Assembly: GCA_902537665.1 (NCBI GenBank)
Contig: CACBCE010000001.1
Location: 1-64,000 of the forward strand
Reading direction: 5' to 3'
DNA from: an uncultured Pelagibacteraceae bacterium
GTDB lineage: Bacteria > Pseudomonadota > Alphaproteobacteria > Pelagibacterales > Pelagibacteraceae
DNA length: 64,000 nucleotides
A model generated the notes under the pieces. That model saw only the letters and a program-made list of their open reading frames with translations, did no database searches and was not told the DNA's origin. Numbering within the stretch: the first letter of the stretch is position 1; each line of letters starts with the position of its first letter. The position numbers and the translations under genes were made by a program. Of the stretch, positions 21,814 to 32,064 are shown piece by piece.

Positions 21814-21824
21814 TAAATATAACA

Positions 21825-21852
21825 TTGACCAGGCCTATTTAAGCAGTTATAC
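21825..21852 (+). promoter_or_regulatory. Candidate rpsT promoter TTGACC-N16-TTATAC
   Basis: Upstream of rpsT ATG at 21865. Confidence 0.5.
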
Positions 21853-21864
21853 CCCTGCAAAATT

Positions 21865-22125
21865 ATGGCCAATACAAAATCAGCAATAAAAAGAATAAGA
21901 CGAATATCAAAGCAAACAGTGGTCAACAAAGCCAGAAAAAGTAGATATAAAAATGCGTTAAAAAAAATGAACGTACTGATAGAAAATAAAAACAAAACAG
22001 AGGCATTAAAATTCTTACCCAAGTTGAATTCTGAACTAATGAAAGTTGCAAAAACCGGAATTGTAAAAAAACAAAATGCTTCAAGAAATGTTTCTAGAAT
22101 AACAAGAAAAATCGCCTCATTGTAG
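21865..22125 (+). CDS. rpsT: 30S ribosomal protein S20
   Basis: MANTKSAIKRIRRISKQTVVNKARKSRYKNALKKM. Confidence 0.95.
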   Translation: MANTKSAIKRIRRISKQTVVNKARKSRYKNALKKMNVLIENKNKTEALKFLPKLNSELMKVAKTGIVKKQNASRNVSRITRKIASL

Positions 22126-22402
22126 TTGCTCTATACCTCAAGTTGATTCAACTCAAAGCATACGCATCATATATAAGGTATGTACTTTAATTTACAATAT
22201 TTAGAATTGGTAAAAAAATAATATATTTTATTCAATTGTAAATTTTATTTTTTTTTTGATGCATAAAAATTCTTTTTGTCAAAGAAATTTTTAAAAAAAA
22301 ATTTTTACACAATCATAGATTTTATTTTTTTTTACCAAATAGAAATAATTTGTTGCAATAATTTTATTATAGATCTAACTGGAGTCTCCCCAAAAAAAAA
22401 GA
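22126..22402. other. Extremely AT-rich spacer upstream of dnaA; possible oriC/dnaA regulatory region
   Basis: Long A/T runs, near-match DnaA box TTTTACACA (8/9 to TTATNCACA), 13-bp palindrome AGTTGATTCAACT at 22141-22153. Confidence 0.35.
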
Positions 22403-23809
22403 ATGATTAACACATTTACTAATAAAAACTTAGAAACATTAAGTTTAGATTGGGAAATTATTCAGTCTGAATTGAGATTAAAATTAGGTACAGAAGTTTA
22501 TGAAAGCTGGATTAAAAAAATCAACTTAGTAGAAGAATATGATAATTATATTTTGTTGTCTGTACCAACTAGATTTATTAGAGATTGGATTACATCTAGG
22601 TATTTAGATCAAATATTACAAAATATAAAAAAACATAAAAAAGAAATTATAAGGATAGAATTTAAGATTATCGAAAATAGAGATAAAAAATCTGAAACTT
22701 CAATTGATCTAAGCCAAACAGTTAAAGATGAAAAAGTTTCTTTTATAAAAGATACTCATCTTCAATATACTCGAATAGATCCTAATAAAAGATTTGAAAA
22801 TTTCTTAACTGGGTCGAGTAACAAAATAGCATTTGAAGCTTCATTAAAAGTTTCTGAAAATTTTTCATATTATAATCCACTTTATATCTATGGAGGTGTA
22901 GGACTTGGTAAAACACACTTATTAAATTCTATTGGTCATGAAATGAACAAAAATAAAAAAGTTATGTTTATTTCTGCTGAACGTTTTATGTACCAATTTG
23001 TTAAGTCAATTAAATCTAATGATATGGTTAAATTTAAAGAATATTTCAGAAATACAGATGTATTATTAATAGATGATATTCAATTTATGAATGGAAAAGA
23101 GGCTATGCAAGAAGAGTTTTTTCACACTTTCAATGCACTTTTAGAAAAAGGGTCACAAATAATTGTTTCTGCAGATAGACCTCCAAATAAGTTATCGAGA
23201 ATACAAGAAAGGATTAAATCTCGCTTCTCTGGAGGGTTGGTAGTTGATATTCAAAAACCTGAATACGATCTTAGAAAAAAAATTTTAAATCATAAAATTA
23301 ATGAATTAACTACTTTGTATTCAGAGAAATTAAATATTTCGGATGAAATTCAAGATCTTATAAGCACAAAAATAAAAACAAATATTAGAGAATTAATTGG
23401 AGCAATAAATCGTATTGCATCCTTTTCAAGAATTTATAATAAATTGCCAAGTTTAGCCGAAACAAAAGTTGTTTTAAAAGACTTGCTAAACTTGAGTGAA
23501 AATAGTGTGAATATTGATATAATTCAAACAGTTGTTTGTAAATTTTTTAAAATCAGTAAAAATGAAATGTTATCCTCAAGAAGATCTAGATATTTAGTTA
23601 GACCGAGACAAACAGCAATATATTTAACTAAAATTTTAACTACAAAATCTTTACCTGAGATAGGACGGGAATTTTCTAATAGAGATCATACGACAATAAT
23701 CCATTCTGTAAAAACTATTGAAAAGTTAAAGGAAAATAATCCTGAGATGAATGATAACATTAATAAATTAAAAAATATAATTTTATATAACAAGCAAGAT
23801 GAAATTTAA
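22403..23809 (+). CDS. dnaA: Chromosomal replication initiator DnaA
   Basis: NPLYIYGGVGLGKTHLLNSIGH, LLIDDIQF, NRDHTTIIHSVKTI. Confidence 0.97.
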   Translation: MINTFTNKNLETLSLDWEIIQSELRLKLGTEVYESWIKKINLVEEYDNYILLSVPTRFIRDWITSRYLDQILQNIKKHKKEIIRIEFKIIENRDKKSETSIDLSQTVKDEKVSFIKDTHLQYTRIDPNKRFENFLTGSSNKIAFEASLKVSENFSYYNPLYIYGGVGLGKTHLLNSIGHEMNKNKKVMFISAERFMYQFVKSIKSNDMVKFKEYFRNTDVLLIDDIQFMNGKEAMQEEFFHTFNALLEKGSQIIVSADRPPNKLSRIQERIKSRFSGGLVVDIQKPEYDLRKKILNHKINELTTLYSEKLNISDEIQDLISTKIKTNIRELIGAINRIASFSRIYNKLPSLAETKVVLKDLLNLSENSVNIDIIQTVVCKFFKISKNEMLSSRRSRYLVRPRQTAIYLTKILTTKSLPEIGREFSNRDHTTIIHSVKTIEKLKENNPEMNDNINKLKNIILYNKQDEI

Positions 23810-24911
23810 TGTTAATCAAAAAGATCTTCAAGAGGCATTAAGTTACTGCCAGGGAGTTATTGAGAAAAGAAGCACTCTTCCTATATTATCAAATGTTTTA
23901 TTGGACGCAGGAAATTCAAAATTAATAATAACTGCAACAGATTTGGATTTGATATTTGTTCATCAAATAAATAACGTTGAGATTTTAGAAAATGGTAAAA
24001 CAACCACAACTTCATCTATAATGTTTGATATTGTGAGAAAATTTTCCTCTGACAAAAAGATAAATTTAACAATGAATAATGATAGTAAACTTCAATTAGA
24101 GTCTGATAAATCAATATTTAATTTAAATTGTATTAGTTCATCAGAGTTTCCCTTAACGGATGAAAATTTTAATCAAAATGAGTTCATAATTAATTCAAAA
24201 GATTTTTTAAAACTTTTAAACAAATGTAAATTTTCAATATCAAGTGATGAAACCAGACATTACTTGAGTGGAATATACTTTCATCAAACAGAGGTTGAAG
24301 ACAAAATTTACCTTACTGCCGTGGCGACTGATAGTCATAGAATGTCTATTTCAAAAATAAGATTAAACGAAAAAATAAACTTTGATCCAATCATTTTGCC
24401 AAAAAAAACTATTTATCAACTTTGTAATTTACTTGAAAATTATGATGGAGATCTAAAAATATCAAATCTGAAATCAAAAATTAAATTTGAGTTAAGCAAT
24501 AGCATCTTAATTTCAAAGTTAATTGATGGAAAATTTCCAAACTACATTCAAGTAATTCCAAAAAATAATCAAAAAAAAATGGAAACAGATCTTAAAGTGT
24601 TTTTAGGATCTATAGATAGAGTAGCTTCGGTCTCACTTGATAAAAAAGATGGTGTAAAATTTCAATTATCTAAGGATAATCTAAATCTCTCAGTTAACAA
24701 TACTAACTCTGGAGATGGTAAAGAGACATTGAATGTTAAATTTGATCATGATTTAGAAATTAGTTTTAATTCAAGATATTTAATTGATGTTGCATCCCAG
24801 CTTGAAGGAGAAAAAATAGAGCTATATTTTAACGATACTGGATCCCCAGCACTAATAAAGGATCCAAGCGATTTTGATAGTATTTATGTTGTAATGCCGA
24901 TGAAAGGTTAA
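23799..24911 (+). CDS. dnaN: DNA polymerase III beta clamp
   Basis: MKFNVNQKDLQEALSYCQGVIEKRSTLPILSNVLLDA; C-terminal YVVMPMKG. Confidence 0.96.
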   Translation: MKFNVNQKDLQEALSYCQGVIEKRSTLPILSNVLLDAGNSKLIITATDLDLIFVHQINNVEILENGKTTTTSSIMFDIVRKFSSDKKINLTMNNDSKLQLESDKSIFNLNCISSSEFPLTDENFNQNEFIINSKDFLKLLNKCKFSISSDETRHYLSGIYFHQTEVEDKIYLTAVATDSHRMSISKIRLNEKINFDPIILPKKTIYQLCNLLENYDGDLKISNLKSKIKFELSNSILISKLIDGKFPNYIQVIPKNNQKKMETDLKVFLGSIDRVASVSLDKKDGVKFQLSKDNLNLSVNNTNSGDGKETLNVKFDHDLEISFNSRYLIDVASQLEGEKIELYFNDTGSPALIKDPSDFDSIYVVMPMKG

Positions 24912-25609
24912 TTTATAAGATCTAATTCTGAGTAAATTCTATTTTCTAAAGTTTTAAGAAATTCCTCTTTTTCTACGTTTTTATTTATCTTAGGCATGAT
25001 TGATACTGTAATAATTTTATTATAACCTTTTTTTCCTAATTTAGGCCAAACATGTCCTGAGTTTATTGCAATAGGTTGACATGCAATATTAAGTTTCTCA
25101 TAAATTCTAGATACTCCTTTTTTAAAAGGCGGCCTCTCATATGGCAAAACTCTAGTTCCTTGAGGAAAAATTATTAGAGGTCTGTTCGAACTTTTAACTA
25201 CATTTAAAATTTCATCATAAAAGCCAAGATTATCTTTTGTAATCTGCCCTCTCTTTATTGATATAGAACCAATTTTTTTTAGATACCATCCAAATATAGG
25301 TATTAGTAATAATTCTCTCTTGAGGATAAATACTGGTGAGTTAAATAAAGTTTGAAGAAAAAAAGTTTCAAACATTGATTGATGTGTCGCAGCTATAAAA
25401 AATTTTTCGTTTTTAATAATATTTTCATTTCCTTTTATTATAATTTTTGTTGAGAGAAAAAATTTTAAGCAAAAAACGGTCCAGTGACCCATTAACTTGC
25501 CACCATATAAAACTACTTTTTTTGGTAAGATAAATGAGGGTAAAAAAAATATTAAAATAATAATAATCCCAGTAAAAAAAAATGATGAAAATAAAAAGTT
25601 TCTTAACAT
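24908..25609 (-). CDS. plsC: 1-acyl-sn-glycerol-3-phosphate acyltransferase
   Basis: ATHQSMFET, FPQGTR motifs. Confidence 0.88.
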   Translation of the reverse strand: MLRNFLFSSFFFTGIIIILIFFLPSFILPKKVVLYGGKLMGHWTVFCLKFFLSTKIIIKGNENIIKNEKFFIAATHQSMFETFFLQTLFNSPVFILKRELLLIPIFGWYLKKIGSISIKRGQITKDNLGFYDEILNVVKSSNRPLIIFPQGTRVLPYERPPFKKGVSRIYEKLNIACQPIAINSGHVWPKLGKKGYNKIITVSIMPKINKNVEKEEFLKTLENRIYSELDLIN

Positions 25610-25620
25610 TTTATCAAAAG

Positions 25621-26835
25621 CTAGATTATTTCTGTGTGCTTTTGTCTTTTTCTAATTACACTAATTTTTGAACCTTTAATTAATAATTCTATTGATTTAG
25701 GTCTAAGATTGTAATTAGAGCTTAACGACATACCATAAGCACCAACATCACATATAGCTATTAAATCTTTTTCTTCTAATTTTTGAAATTTTTTTAAGGT
25801 TATAAATTTATCGGTGCTTTCACAAATTGGACCAACAAACTCATAAGTTTTATTTGACATCTTGTTAGATTTTATTACTGGCAATGTTCTATGAAATGCT
25901 CCATATAGTGCGGGTCTCATTAAATCATTCATAGCAGCATCTAAAATTATAAATTTCTTTCTACCGCTATCTTTAATATAAATGACTCTACTTATTAGTA
26001 TACCGGTGTTGCCAATTATAGATCTACCTGGTTCGAATATAATTTTTACTTTATGTTTTTTAAGAAAATTGTTTATTGCGGAGTTGTACTTTTTGTAATT
26101 AAGTGTCTTATTTCTATTAGAATAGCTAATACCCATACCTCCACCTAAATCTACAAATTCAAATTGATGATTAGTTTTATCTAAGATAAAGCTAACAGCT
26201 TTAAGCATTTTTCCATAAGGCTTATGATCTAAAATTTGACTCCCTATATGAACACTTAAACATTTTAAGTCTATATTTTTTGAATTTTTACAAAAATCTA
26301 CAATTTTATGAAATGTATTTTTATTTACTCCAAATTTGTTCTCTTTTTTTCCAGTGGAAATTTGATTAAGTGTTTTTGCGTCTGTGTTAGGATTAAGTCT
26401 AATTCCAACTCTAACTTTTTTATTTTTTAATTTAGCAATTCTACTAATTTCAATTATTTCACTCAATGACTCAGCATTAATAAGCAGTATTTTTTTATTT
26501 ATTGCAAAATTTAATTCACTAGAAGTTTTCCCAACTCCAGAAAATACTATTTTATTTGGTTTAATTCCTGCTTTTAACGCTATCATAAGTTCACCTAAAG
26601 AAACTACATCAGCCCCTAAACCAAATTTTTTAATTTCTCTAATTAAATTAACATTGGTATTAGATTTAACTGCAAAACAAATTAAAGGTGAAAAAGATTT
26701 AAAATTTTGTTTAAATCTATTTACATTTTCTTTTAATTTTGAATATGAATAACAATAAAAAGGTGTTCCAAATTTTTTGGCTATTCGTTGAAAATTGACT
26801 TTCTCTACTGTCAGTTTTTTGTTTATATATTTCAT
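25621..26835 (-). CDS. lysA: Diaminopimelate decarboxylase
   Basis: FAVKSNTNVNLIR; GRSIIGNTGIL; CESTDKF. Confidence 0.96.
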   Translation of the reverse strand: MKYINKKLTVEKVNFQRIAKKFGTPFYCYSYSKLKENVNRFKQNFKSFSPLICFAVKSNTNVNLIREIKKFGLGADVVSLGELMIALKAGIKPNKIVFSGVGKTSSELNFAINKKILLINAESLSEIIEISRIAKLKNKKVRVGIRLNPNTDAKTLNQISTGKKENKFGVNKNTFHKIVDFCKNSKNIDLKCLSVHIGSQILDHKPYGKMLKAVSFILDKTNHQFEFVDLGGGMGISYSNRNKTLNYKKYNSAINNFLKKHKVKIIFEPGRSIIGNTGILISRVIYIKDSGRKKFIILDAAMNDLMRPALYGAFHRTLPVIKSNKMSNKTYEFVGPICESTDKFITLKKFQKLEEKDLIAICDVGAYGMSLSSNYNLRPKSIELLIKGSKISVIRKRQKHTEII

Positions 26836-26966
26836 GAAACTTTGTTAATTAAAATTGTTGATACTTTAATTTCTTTAATTGACGATTTATATTCAGGATC
26901 ACCTTTCTTTCCACAAGAAACTAAAATACAGCAAACTAAAATAACAAATGTAATTTTTTTAATCAT
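26832..26966 (-). CDS. Small lipoprotein, LptM/YifL-like, 44 aa
   Basis: MIKKITFVILVCCILVSCGKKGDPEYKSSIKEIKVSTILINKVS*; lipobox LVSC followed by GKKGDP; 4-bp ATGA overlap with lysA. Confidence 0.8.
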   Translation of the reverse strand: MIKKITFVILVCCILVSCGKKGDPEYKSSIKEIKVSTILINKVS

Positions 26967-28354
26967 TTTGACTTTTTATATTTCCTTATCATTTTTTTGA
27001 TATTATCAAAAGATGTTCCACCATAAGATTTTTTAGAATTAACAGAATTCTTTAAATCAAACACTTTTAGTACATCATTTGTTAATGTTGGTTCTATCTT
27101 TTTTAAGTCTTGTAAGGATAATTCATTCAGTTTTTTCTTTTTTTTTTCAGCTAAATTCACCAGCAAAGCTGTTTTTTGGTAAGCTTTTCGAAAAGACATT
27201 GAATTATTTTTAACAAGATAATCAGCTAAGTCTGTTGCAGTAATGTATCCAGAGTATGCTAATTCAAGCATTCTTTTTTTATTAGGACTTACATTTTTAA
27301 GTATTTCATTAAATATTTTTAAACTTTCAAAAAGTATATCATAAGATTTAAAAATGATTTCTTTATCATCTTGAAGGTCTTTGAAGTATGAAAGAGGCAA
27401 TCCTTTTAATATAGTAAACATTGAAAATAAATTACCGAAAGTAGTTCCTGATTTTCCTCTTAAGTATTCTAAAAGATCAGGATTTTTTTTTTGTGGCATT
27501 ATTGAGGAACCAGTTACTATTTTATCTGAAAGATTAATTAGATTGAAGCCATCAGAATTCCAGATAATCAATTCCTCAGCTATTCTTGATAAATGCAATG
27601 AACAAACAGAAACACTGTAAAGAAAATCCAAAACAAAATCTCTATCTGCTACAGTATCAATTGAATTATTTGTTGGCCTTTCAAAACCGAGTTTTTTTGT
27701 TGTATAATTTCTGTCAATATTAAATGAAGTTCCAGTTAATGCAGCAACACCTAATGGGTTTTCATTTAAACTGTTTAGATTACTCTTAAATCTGTCTTTG
27801 TCTCTTTTAAACATCTCCACGTATGCCATTAGATAATGTGCAAATGAAACTGCTTGTGCATTTTTCAAATGAGTAAAACCCGGCATAATAGTATCTACAT
27901 TTTTTTCAGCTAAATTAATTGAGCTGTTGATTATGTTATTTAACATAACGCTTATTTTATGATTTGCAGATTTAATCCAGATTTTAAAGTCGGTAATTAC
28001 TTGGTCATTTCTAGATCTGGCTGTGTGAACATATCCAGCTTCTTCACCGATTATTTCAAATAATCGTTTTTCAATATTTATATGAATGTCCTCATATTTT
28101 TTACTAAATTCAAATTTTTTATTAGATATTTCTTTTTCAATTTTATTTAGTCCATAAACTATTTTATTTTTTGTTCTAAAAGAAATAATTTTTTGTTTAA
28201 ACAACATTTCTACATGAACAATAGAACCATTTATGTCTTCTTTATAAAGTCTTTTATCTACATCAATAGAGCTACCTATTTTTTGTGAGAGATTAGACGA
28301 ATTATTTCTAATTCTTGTATTCCATATTGTCTGGTTGTTTTTATTTTTTACCAT
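26963..28354 (-). CDS. argH: Argininosuccinate lyase
   Basis: HTARSRNDQV; GSSIMPQKKNPDLLE. Confidence 0.96.
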   Translation of the reverse strand: MVKNKNNQTIWNTRIRNNSSNLSQKIGSSIDVDKRLYKEDINGSIVHVEMLFKQKIISFRTKNKIVYGLNKIEKEISNKKFEFSKKYEDIHINIEKRLFEIIGEEAGYVHTARSRNDQVITDFKIWIKSANHKISVMLNNIINSSINLAEKNVDTIMPGFTHLKNAQAVSFAHYLMAYVEMFKRDKDRFKSNLNSLNENPLGVAALTGTSFNIDRNYTTKKLGFERPTNNSIDTVADRDFVLDFLYSVSVCSLHLSRIAEELIIWNSDGFNLINLSDKIVTGSSIMPQKKNPDLLEYLRGKSGTTFGNLFSMFTILKGLPLSYFKDLQDDKEIIFKSYDILFESLKIFNEILKNVSPNKKRMLELAYSGYITATDLADYLVKNNSMSFRKAYQKTALLVNLAEKKKKKLNELSLQDLKKIEPTLTNDVLKVFDLKNSVNSKKSYGGTSFDNIKKMIRKYKKSK

Positions 28355-28378
28355 GATAATTAATTATACCTTTTTAAA

Positions 28379-28888
28379 ATGAGATTATTAATAATATTTA
28401 TTTTAATGCTATCAAATTCTTTTGCTAGTGATGCTACTGGCATAAAAAATTTAGTCATAAATAAAGAGTTGAAAAATTACAGTGATATAACGTTTTTAGA
28501 CATCAAAAATAAAGAATTAAACTTAAATGATTATAAGGGAAATCTAGTTTTATTGAATTTTTGGGCAACCTGGTGTGCTCCATGCAAAGATGAAATGCCA
28601 TCTTTGGATTTATTAACTGAAAATCCTAATTTTGATAATCTTAAAATATTTCCTATAAACATTGGTAAGGATACTGATCGAAAATCTTTAACTTTCTTTG
28701 AAGATTTGAAAATAAAAAATTTAGAAATATATTTTGACTCCCCTAATACATTGGCTAAGAAATTCAAATTGAGAGGTCTTCCTACAACTATTTTTTTTAA
28801 TAAAGAAGGACAAGAGTTTGCAAGAATAATTGGATCAATCGACTTTATGGATGAAAAATTTATAAATTGGTTAAGTGATTATAATTAA
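28379..28888 (+). CDS. TlpA/ResA-like thioredoxin, signal peptide
   Basis: LNFWATWCAPCKDEMPSLD. Confidence 0.9.
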   Translation: MRLLIIFILMLSNSFASDATGIKNLVINKELKNYSDITFLDIKNKELNLNDYKGNLVLLNFWATWCAPCKDEMPSLDLLTENPNFDNLKIFPINIGKDTDRKSLTFFEDLKIKNLEIYFDSPNTLAKKFKLRGLPTTIFFNKEGQEFARIIGSIDFMDEKFINWLSDYN

Positions 28889-29088
28889 TTTTTAAAAAAA
28901 TATGCAAAAGCTACTAAGGCTATAATTGCAATAAATTGTAGCAAGACTCTTAATTGCATTAATTTATTAGAGTATTTTTTACTTGTTTCTCCACCTTTAA
29001 ATAAAGTTCCAATACCAAGAATTAAAACCAAACCAACTGCTACCAGCAAGATTATAGATAAAATTTTAACTAATATTCCAGAAATCAT
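28885..29088 (-). CDS. HIG1-domain-like twin-TM protein (start revised from track)
   Basis: MISGILVKILSIILLVAVGLVLILGIGTLFKGGETSKKYSNKLMQLRVLLQFIAIIALVAFAYFFKN. Confidence 0.75.
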   Translation of the reverse strand: MISGILVKILSIILLVAVGLVLILGIGTLFKGGETSKKYSNKLMQLRVLLQFIAIIALVAFAYFFKN

Positions 29089-29137
29089 AAAATTATAGTA
29101 GGCTGTTTTATAGATAAAAAAACATAAATCAATTACT

Positions 29138-29791
29138 ATGACATTTTGCCTTGATACAACCATTATAAAACCAGAAAAAGATGTGGAAATTGAAAACGCA
29201 GTTATTTTACTTCACGGGTATGGAGGCGATGGTAAAGATATAAGCATGCTTTCATTAAACTGGAAAAGGCACCTTGCAAATACAATTTTTCTCTGTCCAA
29301 ATGGTCACGAACCTTGTCCAATAAATCCATCTGGATATCAATGGTTTGATCTTACAAAAGATGATCCAAAGTATATCTTAGAGGAGTCAATTAAGGCTGA
29401 AAAAAAACTCAATCAATTCATAAATGAAATAAAGATTAAATATAATTTGGAAAATAATAAGATATGTTTGTCTGGTTTTAGCCAAGGATGTATGATGTCA
29501 ATTAACCTAGGACTTACATCTAAAAGCAAGTTTAGTTGTGTAGTAGGTTTTTCTGGTAAGATCATAAATCAAGAGAACCTCAAGCAAAGAAAGAAAACGC
29601 CAACAAGTATCTTATTAATTCATGGCGACTCGGATCAAGTTGTCTCACCTAACTATATGTTAGAGGCAAAAGATTTCTTTATTAGATCAAATATTGAAAT
29701 AGAGACCCATTTAATCAAAAATTGTGATCATCATATTCCAATAGAGGCCTCTAGTATAGCATTAAATTATATTTTAAAAAAATTTAAATGA
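29138..29791 (+). CDS. Phospholipase/carboxylesterase (alpha/beta hydrolase)
   Basis: VILLHGYGGDGKD; LSGFSQGCMMSI; HGDSDQVV. Confidence 0.88.
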   Translation: MTFCLDTTIIKPEKDVEIENAVILLHGYGGDGKDISMLSLNWKRHLANTIFLCPNGHEPCPINPSGYQWFDLTKDDPKYILEESIKAEKKLNQFINEIKIKYNLENNKICLSGFSQGCMMSINLGLTSKSKFSCVVGFSGKIINQENLKQRKKTPTSILLIHGDSDQVVSPNYMLEAKDFFIRSNIEIETHLIKNCDHHIPIEASSIALNYILKKFK

Positions 29792-29836
29792 ATGCTAAAT
29801 ATTGAATTCATTTTTTATTTAAGTTAAAATTAAATT

Positions 29837-30406
29837 GTGAATAATTTTATTGAACAAGATGTGTCATTAGAAAAATGCCCTGCGTTGGTTTTAAACGCAG
29901 ATTATAGACCTTTAAGCTATTACCCTTTATCATTATGGTCTTGGCAAGATACAGTAAAGTCAGTTTTTTTAGATAGAGTAATTATAGTTAGTAGTTATGA
30001 TAGAATTGTTAGAAGTCCATCCTTTAAAATGCAGCTTCCAAGCGTTATTGCTCTCAAAGATTATATAGTCCCACAATCTCAACCAAGTTTTACAAGATTT
30101 AATGTCTTTCTAAGAGATAAATTTTCCTGTCAATATTGCGGAAGTGGGGAGGAATTAACTTTTGACCATCTTTTACCAAGATCAAAAGGTGGAGAAACAC
30201 ACTGGGATAATGTTGTAACAGCATGTTCTGCATGTAATGTTAAAAAAGGTGGAAAATTATTAAAATCTTCGGGAATGAAACTTAATCAGTATCCTTATCA
30301 ACCGTCTACAGAGGACTTACATAGAAATGGTAAGAATTTTCCCCCAAATTATTTACACAAAAGTTGGATGGACTATTTATATTGGGATGTTGAGCTGGAA
30401 GCTTAA
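29837..30406 (+). CDS. HNH endonuclease family protein (GTG start)
   Basis: CQYCGSGEELTFDHLLPRSKGGETHWDNVVTACSACNVKKG. Confidence 0.9.
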   Translation: MNNFIEQDVSLEKCPALVLNADYRPLSYYPLSLWSWQDTVKSVFLDRVIIVSSYDRIVRSPSFKMQLPSVIALKDYIVPQSQPSFTRFNVFLRDKFSCQYCGSGEELTFDHLLPRSKGGETHWDNVVTACSACNVKKGGKLLKSSGMKLNQYPYQPSTEDLHRNGKNFPPNYLHKSWMDYLYWDVELEA

Positions 30407-30408
30407 AT

Positions 30409-30939
30409 TCAAATTTTTTCAGAAATATTTATTGCTAATTTAGATCCGGTTTTAATAATTCTATCCATTATAAAGTAAAAACCTTTTTTTGTTGCACCCT
30501 CCTTATAAGCAATGTCCTTATGATCTAATTCATCTTGTCTAAATTTTGTAATTTTCTTCTTTAATTCTTCTTCTTCAGGACCTAGCTGATTAATTTGATC
30601 TAAATAATGTTTATCAATAACTTCTTCAACAGATGCGGTACACAGCATTGCGGCTTTTTTACCTAATAAAGTAGAGCCAAATCCTAATCCAACTCCTAAT
30701 AAATCCCATAAAGGTAAAAATTTTGTTGGTTCAATGTTTCTTTTTTTTATTTCGTTTTCAAAAAATTGACAATGTTCAATCTCATGCTCTTTCATATCTT
30801 CAATTTTTTTTTTTAGATCATCATTTTTAACAATAGTATTTAAAGCTAATAATTGACCCTCATATATTTTCACAGCACCTCTCTCACCAGCATGGTCAAC
30901 TCTAATAAACTCCTGCACCCTTTTATTTGTATTTTTCAT
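30409..30939 (-). CDS. coq7: COQ7-type demethoxyubiquinone hydroxylase
   Basis: RVDHAGERGAVKIYEGQ; EHEIEHC; DELDHKDIA di-iron ligands. Confidence 0.93.
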   Translation of the reverse strand: MKNTNKRVQEFIRVDHAGERGAVKIYEGQLLALNTIVKNDDLKKKIEDMKEHEIEHCQFFENEIKKRNIEPTKFLPLWDLLGVGLGFGSTLLGKKAAMLCTASVEEVIDKHYLDQINQLGPEEEELKKKITKFRQDELDHKDIAYKEGATKKGFYFIMDRIIKTGSKLAINISEKI

Positions 30940-31408
30940 ATTTATTAAAGATTTTTAAAAGTGTTATAATAATCAATAAACTAATAACAATATTAATACT
31001 TGTGAGTGATAATCCAAAAATCCTAAATGTCACATCCCTGCAGCTTATTGTTTTCTCACTTAATTGTTTAAGCAAATCTTCTTTGGCGATACTTTCAGTT
31101 AAACTCTTTACTCCACAAACAGATGACTCCTGAAAAAACCCCTGTTCAATTCCAAAATGGTAGAATGAAATTGCAAAGGAGAATGCAAAAGTAAGAATTA
31201 ATAATAAAACAAAGAATTTTTGATTTTTTTTAATTAAAAATACCGATATTATTATCATGATACTTAATCCATAAGGAATTCTCTCTATCAAACATAAATT
31301 ACAAGGCTGATGTCCAAGAACGTATTCTATAAAAAAAGCAGAAATTAAAGCAATAAGGCTAAATAAAAGAATTATCTTTAAATAAAATTCAGCTTTTAAA
31401 TTAAACAT
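30923..31408 (-). CDS. dsbB: DsbB-family disulfide oxidoreductase
   Basis: EYVLGHQPCNLCLIERIPYG; four TM segments. Confidence 0.85.
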   Translation of the reverse strand: MFNLKAEFYLKIILLFSLIALISAFFIEYVLGHQPCNLCLIERIPYGLSIMIIISVFLIKKNQKFFVLLLILTFAFSFAISFYHFGIEQGFFQESSVCGVKSLTESIAKEDLLKQLSEKTISCRDVTFRIFGLSLTSINIVISLLIIITLLKIFNKYEKYK

Positions 31409-32006
31409 TAGATTTAAAAATTAGATAAACTACTAATCCAACAATAACAATTAATATTCCAATTATCGTAAACCATTTTGACCCATGTTTATCCATAAAT
31501 TCATTAAATAGATCTCCAAACTTATAAGAGAGATATGACACTAAAAAAAATCTTAATCCTCTAGAAATTAAGCTTATTAAAACAAAAATTAAAAAGTTAA
31601 AACCTATGAGACCACTCGCAATCGTAAAAACTTTATAAGGAAGAGGTGTAAAACCTGCTAAAAAAAGTATTCCTAGCCAAGCATAAAAACCGTCATTTCT
31701 AATTAAGCTTTCTTTAATATTATTTAGTTTATTCTCATAACCATAAAAATTCATGATTTGAGCTCCAAACTCAAAAAAGAATGCTCCAATTATATAACCG
31801 AGCATGCCACCTAAAACTGAAAATATTGTTGTTATTAGAAAAATTTTTTTAAAATCAGTTTTTTTGGAGATTACCATTGGAATAACCATAACGTCAGGAG
31901 GAATAGGAAAAAATGAACTTTCAACAAATGACACAATCGCTAAATAATATTTAGAACTTTTGTGACCTGCTAAATCTAAACATTTTTTGTAAAGATTTTT
32001 AAACAT
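31401..32006 (-). CDS. DedA/YqaA (SNARE-associated/VTT) membrane protein
   Basis: FVESSFFPIPPDVMVIPMVI; FTPLPYKVFTIASGL. Confidence 0.85.
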   Translation of the reverse strand: MFKNLYKKCLDLAGHKSSKYYLAIVSFVESSFFPIPPDVMVIPMVISKKTDFKKIFLITTIFSVLGGMLGYIIGAFFFEFGAQIMNFYGYENKLNNIKESLIRNDGFYAWLGILFLAGFTPLPYKVFTIASGLIGFNFLIFVLISLISRGLRFFLVSYLSYKFGDLFNEFMDKHGSKWFTIIGILIVIVGLVVYLIFKSNV

Positions 32007-32064
32007 TTTTTGGTTTTAATATAATTTTAGTTCTTATACTATTTAATATATTATTTAACAATCG

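Noticed and set aside
26384-26752. 122-aa plus-strand ORF opposite lysA
   Set aside because: Antisense of a conserved gene, no RBS or domain evidence
29837-30406. HNH endonuclease considered as mobile/defence element
   Set aside because: Stand-alone HNH protein of a type common in alphaproteobacterial chromosomes; no mobile-element context
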